Virus record (IMG/VR): IMGVR_UViG_3300028027_000057
Location: 1 to 64,000 of that record
Reading direction: 5' to 3' (one strand)
DNA length: 64,000 nt
DNA from: a virus
The notes under the pieces were generated by a model. That model had not been told where the DNA came from and made no database searches. It worked only from the letters and a program-made list of their open reading frames with translations. Position 1 is the stretch's first letter, and every line of letters begins with the position of its first letter. This document shows, piece after piece, positions 27,782-35,622 of the stretch. A program made the translations under genes and the position numbers.

Positions 27782-28458
27782 TGAAAATCCTCCCATCTCA
27801 GCTAACATACGAACAGCTTATGTCTGTCCTAGGCGGGGATGATAGCGATGCAGACGAGCAAGTACTAGAGTCCTACAATGATGTGGTGCCTTTCCTAACA
27901 AATTACAATATAACTCCCGGTGATACTCCCGTATCTAAAAAACTCCTATATAAGCTATATCAAACCTATTCTACTGAACCTATGGACAAGCTAGCCTTTG
28001 CTAGACAAGTAGGAGAGTTTGTAGAACCTAAAGGAATGTTCTATTATCTAAACATGGATAATTTTGCAATATCTAAACACATATATATGGGACAAAATAA
28101 AATAGACAAGACAAAAAGCCTGACCTACCAAACCCATTATAATTGGTTCATTAAAGAAATAAATATGCAGCGCGGGTTAAAATGGCTAGAGGGATTTGTA
28201 TTATTCTACATATACAAAGACTTCTGTAAATCACGTAGAGTTAATCCAAAGCTAGGTTATAATAGCTTCCATAGATTCCTAAAGCTTCATTTTCAATTTA
28301 GACGAAAGAATGAGAACCGCAGCTTGTGGTTTAGAGTTGACGATAATATTTTTAATTTATTAACAGAACTAGAGAAGGATGTTTTACGTGACGCAAGAAA
28401 AAAAGAAACGGGGCGGAGTAAGAAAGAAGTCAAGCGGGACAGCGAAAAAACCACGTAG
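27781..28458 (+). CDS. Hypothetical protein with possible tandem winged helices
   Basis: A 225-residue protein. Two segments, V-S-K-K-L-L-Y-K-L-Y near 52-61 and the Y-K-D-F-C-K-S-R-R-V-N-P stretch near 145-156, each followed by a putative recognition helix and strand, resemble winged-helix modules at the ends of D5-type primases. No ATPase motif is present. The C-terminus is very basic. Could be a DNA-binding replication or packaging protein. Confidence 0.55.
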   Translation: MKILPSQLTYEQLMSVLGGDDSDADEQVLESYNDVVPFLTNYNITPGDTPVSKKLLYKLYQTYSTEPMDKLAFARQVGEFVEPKGMFYYLNMDNFAISKHIYMGQNKIDKTKSLTYQTHYNWFIKEINMQRGLKWLEGFVLFYIYKDFCKSRRVNPKLGYNSFHRFLKLHFQFRRKNENRSLWFRVDDNIFNLLTELEKDVLRDARKKETGRSKKEVKRDSEKTT

Positions 28459-28801
28459 ATCGGATTTTGACTATCCCTATCTAGAACCATCCGTTGCGCT
28501 ATTAAAACGCAGAGACGAGGTTATAGACGTTGCTAGCTATGCAAACCAGTTAACTCCAGACGAGAAAGCATGGATGAATCAATTCATGAAAGAGTATAAT
28601 GATGCAGACACAGCAACTGCGGTATTTCATACTGACGCTAAAACTCGTAAGATTTGTAATGATAGGAATAATGCTAGAAACCGTTGTTGGTATACTGAAG
28701 AAGCTGCGGCGAATAGATTGAATTTAGTGGAGTCGGACTATGAAATGGAACGATTAATTTATTCTACTGACCCATCAACTTCCGAAGACGAGCCATCTTA
28801 G
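28388..28801 (+). CDS. Conserved phage protein of unknown function (GTG start)
   Basis: A 137-residue protein with a Lys/Arg-rich N-terminus, L-T-P-D-E-K-A-W-M-N-Q-F near 54-65 and C-N-D-R-N-N-A-R-N-R near 89-98, a pattern I recall from small proteins of other phages. I prefer GTG 28388, with GAAGGA 8 nt upstream, over ATG 28379, which lies inside that SD. It overlaps the preceding gene by 71 nt, and its last 38 nt are antisense to the end of the late strand. Confidence 0.6.
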   Translation: MTQEKKKRGGVRKKSSGTAKKPRRSDFDYPYLEPSVALLKRRDEVIDVASYANQLTPDEKAWMNQFMKEYNDADTATAVFHTDAKTRKICNDRNNARNRCWYTEEAAANRLNLVESDYEMERLIYSTDPSTSEDEPS

Positions 28802-29603
28802 CAGGGGATTTATTATATGATTTACGCGCTTTGTCTTCTACTAATAACTGTTTCTCTTCTTCTGCTGACTCTCCAACGTCGTCGGCCTCAGAAAGTCCGG
28901 GTACGGCGGCAGAGGCATCCTGTGACAACAAAGCAGCGGCGACACCTAAGACGGGCATACCCTTTAAAAGACGAGGAAGGTTAGCCTGAGCTACTGTAGC
29001 CCCTCGTTTTAATCCATGGTGACCTTTAAGTAATAATTCTTTTAGGTCATTAATGTCTGCAGATTTTACTAGTTCTCTCATCTTTTTAGGATCAAGAATT
29101 CTTCCCATATCATCAACTAGATCAGTTGACAAACTCTTAAGTTTCTTATTAGTTTTAGGTCCGGGTAATAATTCGTCAGTATCTCCATAATCTTTATTAG
29201 CAAAATCTCTAGCATGGAGGTTTTCATGTAATACAGTAGACGCAAAATCCTCAGTTGTTCCTTTAGGGTTTAAAGTTATCTTACCTCTAGAAGGATCGAA
29301 CACTCCAAAGTCTTTCATACTAGGATCAATCTGTATAATCTTTTTAACGTCGGGAGTGAATTGATTAGTTAGTTCATGAGCAAAATCAGTCATCTGGGCA
29401 CTAGAACTTCCTTTATTAGGAATCTTACCTTTAAACTGTTCCAATGCTGCACTACCTAGTGCTTGTTCTTGTAGGTTATTAGCACGATATGAATCATCAA
29501 TAAAGTTACCTGATCTCTTCATATAAGGATCAAGATCGAATTCGCCTTTCTCTGCGTTCTTACGAATAGCGTCTAGAATGAGTTTTCTTTGTGCTTCGTC
29601 CAC
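28764..29603 (-). CDS. Putative HExxH metallopeptidase-like virion or lysis protein
   Basis: A 279-residue protein with V-L-H126-E127-N-L-H130-A-R-D, a zincin-type H-E-x-x-H preceded by a helix, and a hydrophobic Ala-rich stretch near 213-230. The start is GTG, sharing a base with the holin stop. It follows the ejection proteins and holin at the end of the late strand, so it may be a virion-associated protease or lysis factor. No peptidoglycan-binding domain is visible. Its C-terminus overlaps the convergent early gene. Confidence 0.55.
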   Translation of the reverse strand: MDEAQRKLILDAIRKNAEKGEFDLDPYMKRSGNFIDDSYRANNLQEQALGSAALEQFKGKIPNKGSSSAQMTDFAHELTNQFTPDVKKIIQIDPSMKDFGVFDPSRGKITLNPKGTTEDFASTVLHENLHARDFANKDYGDTDELLPGPKTNKKLKSLSTDLVDDMGRILDPKKMRELVKSADINDLKELLLKGHHGLKRGATVAQANLPRLLKGMPVLGVAAALLSQDASAAVPGLSEADDVGESAEEEKQLLVEDKARKSYNKSPAKMARLRKLMGQ

Positions 29604-30004
29604 TATTCAGCCTTAGGGGGTTCAATATTGTCATTGATAGACCCGAGTTTGTCGATAAGTGATTTAAAGATTGGACTACCATTAATTGTATTTAGATTTT
29701 CAAGAAGACTTGCCATTTCTACAACAGCGATAAGACCAGAACATATTTTAGAGATTGGGAGGAATCCATCTAGCATATACGTTTCAGCTAGGAATCCTAA
29801 TAGTATTGCTGCGTTATAGACAAAGCATTTTGTTACAGTGCGTCTTAATCCAGCCGAAGTAATCTGCTGGCCCTTCTTTTTTGCTGCCCAGATTCCTGTA
29901 ATCAGGTCAAAGAATATAAGTAAACCAGTTACTAATATAACAGCTTTAATAGGAGCAAATACAGCAAGTGTTGAAACTACAATACCAACTAACCAGTCTT
30001 TCAT
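29603..30004 (-). CDS. Phage holin (phi29/PF05105-type)
   Basis: A 133-residue protein with about three membrane segments and the pattern of the Phage_holin_4 family: D-L-I-T-G-I-W-A-A-K-K-K-G near 33-45, T-S-A-G-L-R-R-T-V-T-K near 49-59, then two hydrophobic helices. Holins permeabilise the inner membrane and time lysis. The C-terminal tail is charged. An endolysin is not recognised next to it, so it may lie elsewhere. Confidence 0.75.
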   Translation of the reverse strand: MKDWLVGIVVSTLAVFAPIKAVILVTGLLIFFDLITGIWAAKKKGQQITSAGLRRTVTKCFVYNAAILLGFLAETYMLDGFLPISKICSGLIAVVEMASLLENLNTINGSPIFKSLIDKLGSINDNIEPPKAE

Positions 30005-30013
30005 TACATTCCC

Positions 30014-32053
30014 TTATTCCTCTTCGTCTTTTAAGTCATCGGCATTTATAAATAGTTTAGCATTTGGATTTTGCATAATTGTAAAGATAGCGGCATTCTT
30101 TTTAGGAGAGTTACCACTTGCGATTGCTTCGGTTAAAGCTTTGCCCATGGAACTTAAACCCGGCGTTGTTTCTAGCTGAGAAGCCAAGTTTTTGAGATAT
30201 TGTTCTGGAGCTTTAAATATTTTACGTGAAACATCAACACCAGATGTAATCTGAGGTGCTAATGATTTAGAAAGTTTACCAGCGTGATAAGCAATAGAAG
30301 TAGGAGCTTTACCGATAACCCATTCCTTAATGTCAGGAACAAGTGATCTACCTTGAGTAGTAGCACGAGAAGAACTACGTAACACTGAATCATCCGACGC
30401 GCTTAATACGAGTTTACGGACTTGTTCAGCATCTGGTATAACTTTCTGTATATTAGGATTTTCAGCGGCACGGCTAACTTCTTTCTTCTGGAAATCACCT
30501 AGAGCTTCCATGAACTTAACAAACGAAGTCCTAGAGGGCTGAGACGCAGCGTCATCGCGCTGAACGTTCTTAATCATGTCATCAATACTTCCATATAACT
30601 TATTCTCAGCATCATTCAACTTGCCGTAGAACTTATTAGTAACTTCTACAGGGCGGTCTCTTGAAACAACTTGCTCAAGTACATTACGGAAGTTCTCAAA
30701 TCTTTCAGCAGCAAACCTGTATTCAGGCACTTCTTTCTTCAACGATTGTGAAATACTAGAACGAAAACGCATAAGCTCTGAAAGAGTAGAAGCATCTTGT
30801 GGGGTTTTATTTGTAGCAGATTTGAATACACCAATACTAGCATCAATATCATCAATAAGAGTTTTAAGCTCTAGTGGGTTTAATTGTTGTTGTCTATTTA
30901 GTATTTTATCATACGCAGCGGCGCTTCGTCTAGAAGTTCCTAGCTCTGGAATAGTCTCAGCAAGTTCGGCAATACGAGCCCCAGCTGCTTCAATGTCAGG
31001 ACTGATATTTACAAGTCTACCTGACTCAGTAGCTGTTTTTAAACTATTTCCAACTTCCTGACCTAATTTACCGTCGGCTTCTCCTAACTGACCAAGGACA
31101 GAGTTAACTGCCTTTTCATCCCTTAACGCAAATGCCTCAGGTCCAGCTTTAATATCTTGAGCATGAGAACGGGGATGAATTCCTAGTTCCTGTCCATACT
31201 CTTTATATGCTTTTGCAATTTGACGTAATCTAGGCTGACTTTCATCAGTAAAAGCGCCTGAAATTTTATTACCTACAGATTCAATTTTTTTACTAACACT
31301 AGGAATAGCTATATCTGAAACAGCTTGAACGCCTAACATAGCAGGCAATCCGAAAGCCATACCACCGGCAACATCTGCAGCAACGCCCATTGGATTAGCG
31401 TTCTCACCAATTAACTGTTCTTTAGAAGTAGCAGCTAATTCTGGTATCATAAGAGGAAGAGATTGTGCGTATGATTTTCCACCACGAGCTAATAATTCTA
31501 AGGCAGCTTTTGACTTCCCAGAATCTTTAGCAATGTCAGTAATTGATTTAATATTCTTAGCACCAGTTCCGACCCCAAGAGTAGAACCTAATATCGAACC
31601 GCCAGTCATACCACCGGCTAATTGACCGGCTATGTTAGCAACAGGAGAACGAGCTTCTGACTCTTCCTGTGCTTTTTCTGAAGCTTGTTGATAGCCTCTA
31701 TACTTCTGTAGAAATGATTCTTCAGGAACTTGAAAGCCCTGTTCTTTAAGTTGAGCATCGACTGCGGCAGGACCAATCCCGAGTTTACCTAAACCAGTTT
31801 CAATTCCAGCTCCAATCATACCACCAAGCTCATCCATAGTTCCCATAGATAAACCTTGAGCAGCCCCAACAGAAAAGTCTTCAGCTGTTTCTAAAGCTGG
31901 AGATACCATTTCAGAAGCAGATTGTCCCATACGTTGTAAAAACGAAGGACGTTCTTCTATTGGTGCGGCAGAACTTGAAGCGGCTGCTTCAAACTCGTCG
32001 TCAAAAGTAGATTGAGGTGCTTCATCGAATTCGTCATCAAATGAATTGGCCAT
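30014..32053 (-). CDS. Putative internal virion / DNA ejection protein
   Basis: A 679-residue protein with an acidic repeat at the N-terminus (F-D-D-E-F-D-E and F-D-D-E-F-E-A), a Gly-rich hydrophobic region at about 50-170 likely to insert in membranes, and a long helical remainder. Length, composition and position after the nozzle match ejection proteins of podoviruses. Its ATG overlaps the preceding TAA. No catalytic motif seen. Confidence 0.6.
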   Translation of the reverse strand: MANSFDDEFDEAPQSTFDDEFEAAASSSAAPIEERPSFLQRMGQSASEMVSPALETAEDFSVGAAQGLSMGTMDELGGMIGAGIETGLGKLGIGPAAVDAQLKEQGFQVPEESFLQKYRGYQQASEKAQEESEARSPVANIAGQLAGGMTGGSILGSTLGVGTGAKNIKSITDIAKDSGKSKAALELLARGGKSYAQSLPLMIPELAATSKEQLIGENANPMGVAADVAGGMAFGLPAMLGVQAVSDIAIPSVSKKIESVGNKISGAFTDESQPRLRQIAKAYKEYGQELGIHPRSHAQDIKAGPEAFALRDEKAVNSVLGQLGEADGKLGQEVGNSLKTATESGRLVNISPDIEAAGARIAELAETIPELGTSRRSAAAYDKILNRQQQLNPLELKTLIDDIDASIGVFKSATNKTPQDASTLSELMRFRSSISQSLKKEVPEYRFAAERFENFRNVLEQVVSRDRPVEVTNKFYGKLNDAENKLYGSIDDMIKNVQRDDAASQPSRTSFVKFMEALGDFQKKEVSRAAENPNIQKVIPDAEQVRKLVLSASDDSVLRSSSRATTQGRSLVPDIKEWVIGKAPTSIAYHAGKLSKSLAPQITSGVDVSRKIFKAPEQYLKNLASQLETTPGLSSMGKALTEAIASGNSPKKNAAIFTIMQNPNAKLFINADDLKDEEE

Positions 32054-33846
32054 TATTTTACAATCTCGTATTTAGTTTTATCAATATTAGCAGCACTAGA
32101 AGCAGGCATGTCTTTAGTAAGGCCGTCTTTAATTCTGCGAACTTTTACAATTTCAGTTGTTAATCCCTGTGATTTTTGCGAGTTAGCTATCCCCACGTCG
32201 ACATCTCCATATATTGCTCGATTTAATATTTCAGGATCATATCCTTTTTCTTTACCAGCATTAACGGCATTTACCTTAGTTTTTTTAAATCTATTTTCTT
32301 GCGCTTTAGCTCCAGCTCGCATTATTTCCATAAATGAATCTCTAGTGTCCTGATCTAATAGATCGCCACCAGTAATCTGTTTTGTTCCAGATTTAATTTT
32401 GCCCCAAAGAGACATTGCTCCCTTTGATAACTGAACCTCACCCTCTCTAACTGTAGAAGATGGGTCTAATCCACTAATGAAAGAATATAGTAAACTCACA
32501 TCTTTAGCCCCGGGTGTTACGCCATTTTTTGCATCAGACATAATAGTATCTAGAGCTGAAATATTAGCTTGAGTCTTAGTAAAATCATCGTAATTTTTTT
32601 GTAGAGATTTATTATAGGTATCAATATGTTTATTTAATCCCTGTGTACTTTTATTATCGCTTAAAAATTCTCTTTGTAAGTTAGCAGCTTCTTTTCTAGC
32701 TTTTCCAGCTTCGATTGTGCTAAGTAAATTACCAATATTAACGCCTGAATTTTTTAAAGCCTGAGCAGACATAACCTGTCCGGGCTTAATAAGACCAGCT
32801 TTAGCAGCTAATTCAGCAGTAAGTTTAGATACTTCAGAGTTAGGATCGCGCATTTTAGCGTCATCACTTAGTTCTTCTTGAGCAGCTTTTAACTTCTGTT
32901 CAGAACTCTTTGTTTCCATCAAACCTTTAATATCAGATACTGGTTTTCCAGCTGTCTTCTCTAAAGCGTCTACTCCACTATAATCAGCCTTAACTTGTGA
33001 TCCAGCGCCAAGACTAGCAATAGCTGCACCAGCTTGATTTCCTGATCTTAGTAAATGATTATAGAAATCATTCTGATTAGATGATTGTTGTGCTTCTCTC
33101 ATAAGAGAAGAATAATCAGGTTGCTCAGATACAGGAGCTATCTCTTCTGTAGGTTCCTGTGGAAGCCCAGCCATTCCTTTATCAAATGTATTTTCTAGAG
33201 CTTTAAAGTCTAAACTGTCAGATTTAGGAGCTGCAATAGCAGAAGATGCCGCGCGTTTTACCGGAGTAATCATATCGGGCGCAGTAGGAGGAACTTCTTG
33301 TTTAGCGTTTGGCGCAAATGGAATTTGAGGAGATTCTTCTCCGCCCATCATACCATAGCCAAGTCCACCAAGACCTAGTGCAGCGGCAACGCCTTTCAAT
33401 CTAGGGTCCATTCTATCTATATTTACAGAACCCTGTAACTTAGAAGCTGTATCGGCTAAACTAGCAGGAGCAGCTTGGGAAGCTTTTATTCCATCAGGAG
33501 CAGGGACTTTATACTGAGCAGCTGGGGCATCATCATATGATAGACCAAGATTGGCATTATTGATATTACGTTCAGCATCAACGTAAGGAGCATTCAAAGC
33601 TCCCTTTTGTAGTTCTGCTGTTTTAGTAGCAGTTGCAATATCATCAGACGCACTTTGTAATGCATCTAGATTCTTACCGCTTCCCATAGGAACAGCAGCA
33701 TCAGCAGCTTCTCTTTGTAAATTAGCCATAGTGGCAGCTTCTGAAACTTCCTCTCCGGTCGTACCTGCTTTTTTTCCTAAAGCCTCTAAAACTTCATCAG
33801 TTGATTTACCCATTTTCTGAGCTAGAATCTGTAATATATTTGCCAT
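32053..33846 (-). CDS. Putative internal virion protein
   Basis: A 597-residue, Ala/Lys/Ser-rich protein, mostly helical, with one Gly-rich hydrophobic segment near 150-167 (A-A-A-L-G-L-G-G-L-G-Y-G). It lies between two other ejection-type genes. No domain recognised; role inferred from context. Confidence 0.55.
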   Translation of the reverse strand: MANILQILAQKMGKSTDEVLEALGKKAGTTGEEVSEAATMANLQREAADAAVPMGSGKNLDALQSASDDIATATKTAELQKGALNAPYVDAERNINNANLGLSYDDAPAAQYKVPAPDGIKASQAAPASLADTASKLQGSVNIDRMDPRLKGVAAALGLGGLGYGMMGGEESPQIPFAPNAKQEVPPTAPDMITPVKRAASSAIAAPKSDSLDFKALENTFDKGMAGLPQEPTEEIAPVSEQPDYSSLMREAQQSSNQNDFYNHLLRSGNQAGAAIASLGAGSQVKADYSGVDALEKTAGKPVSDIKGLMETKSSEQKLKAAQEELSDDAKMRDPNSEVSKLTAELAAKAGLIKPGQVMSAQALKNSGVNIGNLLSTIEAGKARKEAANLQREFLSDNKSTQGLNKHIDTYNKSLQKNYDDFTKTQANISALDTIMSDAKNGVTPGAKDVSLLYSFISGLDPSSTVREGEVQLSKGAMSLWGKIKSGTKQITGGDLLDQDTRDSFMEIMRAGAKAQENRFKKTKVNAVNAGKEKGYDPEILNRAIYGDVDVGIANSQKSQGLTTEIVKVRRIKDGLTKDMPASSAANIDKTKYEIVK

Positions 33847-33849
33847 GTA

Positions 33850-34230
33850 CTACCTGCCTAGGTATTTTTTCATTGTTGCAGCAATTGCTTTTTTCTTCAT
33901 TTCTAAATCTACTAGATTTTGTTCAGAACTTTGTACCGCTTTTTGTGCAGCCGGTTGCATATCTTCATCTGGATCATATACGTCATTTAATTCGTCAAGT
34001 TTCATTTCGCCAGAATCATCAATCTCGTGCTCAACTTCTGGTTCATCCATCTCATGACTAACTGCTTTCTTAATCCCAGCTTTAATTTGAGCTGGAACAG
34101 AATAAGGCTTCTCTGGATTTTCAACGCTATATTTTAAATCATCGTCAATATCCTCACCTTGTACTTCTGCTGCGCTAACAGAATTAGGACGACTTAACAT
34201 TTCTAAGAATTTCTTTTTATCAATAGCCAT
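33850..34230 (-). CDS. Hypothetical acidic protein in the ejection cluster
   Basis: A 126-residue protein with an acidic middle (V-E-H-E-I-D-D-S-G-E) and a basic helical C-terminus. It is separated by only 1-3 nt from its neighbours, so it is co-expressed with the internal virion proteins and may be a chaperone or minor virion component. Confidence 0.55.
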   Translation of the reverse strand: MAIDKKKFLEMLSRPNSVSAAEVQGEDIDDDLKYSVENPEKPYSVPAQIKAGIKKAVSHEMDEPEVEHEIDDSGEMKLDELNDVYDPDEDMQPAAQKAVQSSEQNLVDLEMKKKAIAATMKKYLGR

Positions 34231-34231
34231 A

Positions 34232-35230
34232 TTATGCCTTTTTTAATCCCTTAAGTGCTTCAGTTAGTTTATCATTATCTTGTTTTTGTCCATATGCAGC
34301 AACTCCCGATCCAACTGCTGATCCCATTGCTCCATAAGAAGCAGCCGTATTCTGAGCTTGTTGTCCGTAGTAATTAGCTTGTCCTGTCAGAGCATTAGCT
34401 TTGGCAGAAGCTAATCCTAGCTTATCTTGGAAGTAATCACGCTGAGCTTGACTTTGTCTCTGAGTTTCAGCGTTTTTCATTGCATTATTAGCATCGGCAA
34501 TACGTTGTTGTTCTTGTAGATTAGATTGTTGAGCTGAGTTTAAAGCACCAACATTCTGTCTTTGTCTTTCAATTGAATTCTGAGCAAGGAACTTATTGCG
34601 TTCATCTTTAGCTCTAGCAATTTCAGAAGCTTGGTTGTAATCAGTATTTCTCATTTCACCAGCCATACGACCATACTGTTCAATAGCATTTCTACGAGCA
34701 CTACTAGCATTAGCCATAAGTGAATCGCTTTGCTGAGAAGCTAGTTCTGCTGCTTGTTGTCCAGCACCAAGCTGAGCTATAAGAGATGCACCTGATCCGC
34801 CCATACCTTGAGCTTGCATCTGTTGTAGTATTTGTTGACGTTTAGCTTCAGCGTCGCGCTGTGTAGCTTGTCTAACTTGATTTAAAGCGGCTCTATCTTC
34901 TGCTCCCATCCCGACTTTACCGAGATTACCTAAAAGACCTAGGGCTTTCATTTGTGCTGTTTTAGAATCAGGAGAAAGGATTAGATTACCCATCTCAGAT
35001 TCAGCCACATTAATCTCTTCTTCAAGGTCTGGAGTGTATATACCAGCTTTCTGAAATTCTTGTAAGATTAGAGCTTTAGATAAATCAGGAGGAGTGCCGG
35101 CTTTCTCTAGCTCAGCCATCGCTTGTTTCATTGCTTTTTTCTGAGACTCTTTATCTCCCTTAGCCATGTAGTTACCTACAAGACCTCCAACTATCGGGGC
35201 AGCAACAGCTGCGGCGGCTAACCAAGGCAT
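34232..35230 (-). CDS. Putative internal virion / DNA ejection protein
   Basis: A 332-residue Ala/Gln-rich protein with an N-terminal hydrophobic segment (A-A-A-A-V-A-A-P-I-V-G-G-L-V-G, residues 4-18), long Gln-rich helices and a Gly/Ala-rich C-terminal patch. This build is typical of small podovirus ejection proteins (T7 gp14-like role). The start overlaps the GNAT-like gene by 13 nt with AGGAG upstream, and a late motif lies about 24 nt before it. Confidence 0.6.
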   Translation of the reverse strand: MPWLAAAAVAAPIVGGLVGNYMAKGDKESQKKAMKQAMAELEKAGTPPDLSKALILQEFQKAGIYTPDLEEEINVAESEMGNLILSPDSKTAQMKALGLLGNLGKVGMGAEDRAALNQVRQATQRDAEAKRQQILQQMQAQGMGGSGASLIAQLGAGQQAAELASQQSDSLMANASSARRNAIEQYGRMAGEMRNTDYNQASEIARAKDERNKFLAQNSIERQRQNVGALNSAQQSNLQEQQRIADANNAMKNAETQRQSQAQRDYFQDKLGLASAKANALTGQANYYGQQAQNTAASYGAMGSAVGSGVAAYGQKQDNDKLTEALKGLKKA

Positions 35231-35622
35231 ATATTCTCCTGTCTAAATACTATATAAGTTGTTATTTTATCGTCCTTTGTGATAGTTCCAATCGAAGAAA
35301 GGAACTTTATAGCTTTTTTATTGCTAGAATGTATATAAGCCATGAATATATCAGGCATAAGTCTTTTTAAATCTGCAATAAACAAAGCTTTTCCTGCTTT
35401 ATTCCTAAATTCAGGCTTAATAAAGAACCCGGCTAATCTGATAATAAGATCATCTCGGTTAATTGCAATATAGCCATATTCAGTATTATGGAGTTCTAAG
35501 TCTTTAATCCCATTCCAAGAATCTTCTACACATTGCTCAACCGACCAATTACTATTTCCATGATATATAGAAACAAATTCATTATCCAGTGAGTATAAGT
35601 TAAGAAGGTCTAGTTTTGTCAC
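35218..35622 (-). CDS. GNAT-like acetyltransferase-fold protein (T7 gp13-like position)
   Basis: A 134-residue protein with strand-helix F-F-I-K-P-E-F-R-N-K-A-G-K-A-L-F near 67-82, matching the acetyl-CoA-binding motif A of GNAT proteins in pattern, then H-S-S-N-K-K-A-I-K-F-L near 98-108, resembling motif B. The canonical R-x-x-G-x-A is degenerate (R-N-K-A-G-K-A), so activity is uncertain. T7 gp13, encoded among the internal virion genes, has been related to GNAT folds, and the location here matches. Confidence 0.55.
   Translation of the reverse strand: MTKLDLLNLYSLDNEFVSIYHGNSNWSVEQCVEDSWNGIKDLELHNTEYGYIAINRDDLIIRLAGFFIKPEFRNKAGKALFIADLKRLMPDIFMAYIHSSNKKAIKFLSSIGTITKDDKITTYIVFRQENICLG
35254..35265 (-). 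promoter_or_regulatory. Late-strand motif ATAACAACTTAT
   Basis: On the coding strand reads ATAACAACTTAT, 23 nt before the ATG at 35230. It lies inside the 3' end of the GNAT-like gene. Close copies occur before other late genes (see 38180, 45214, 54771, 57961). Confidence 0.45.
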
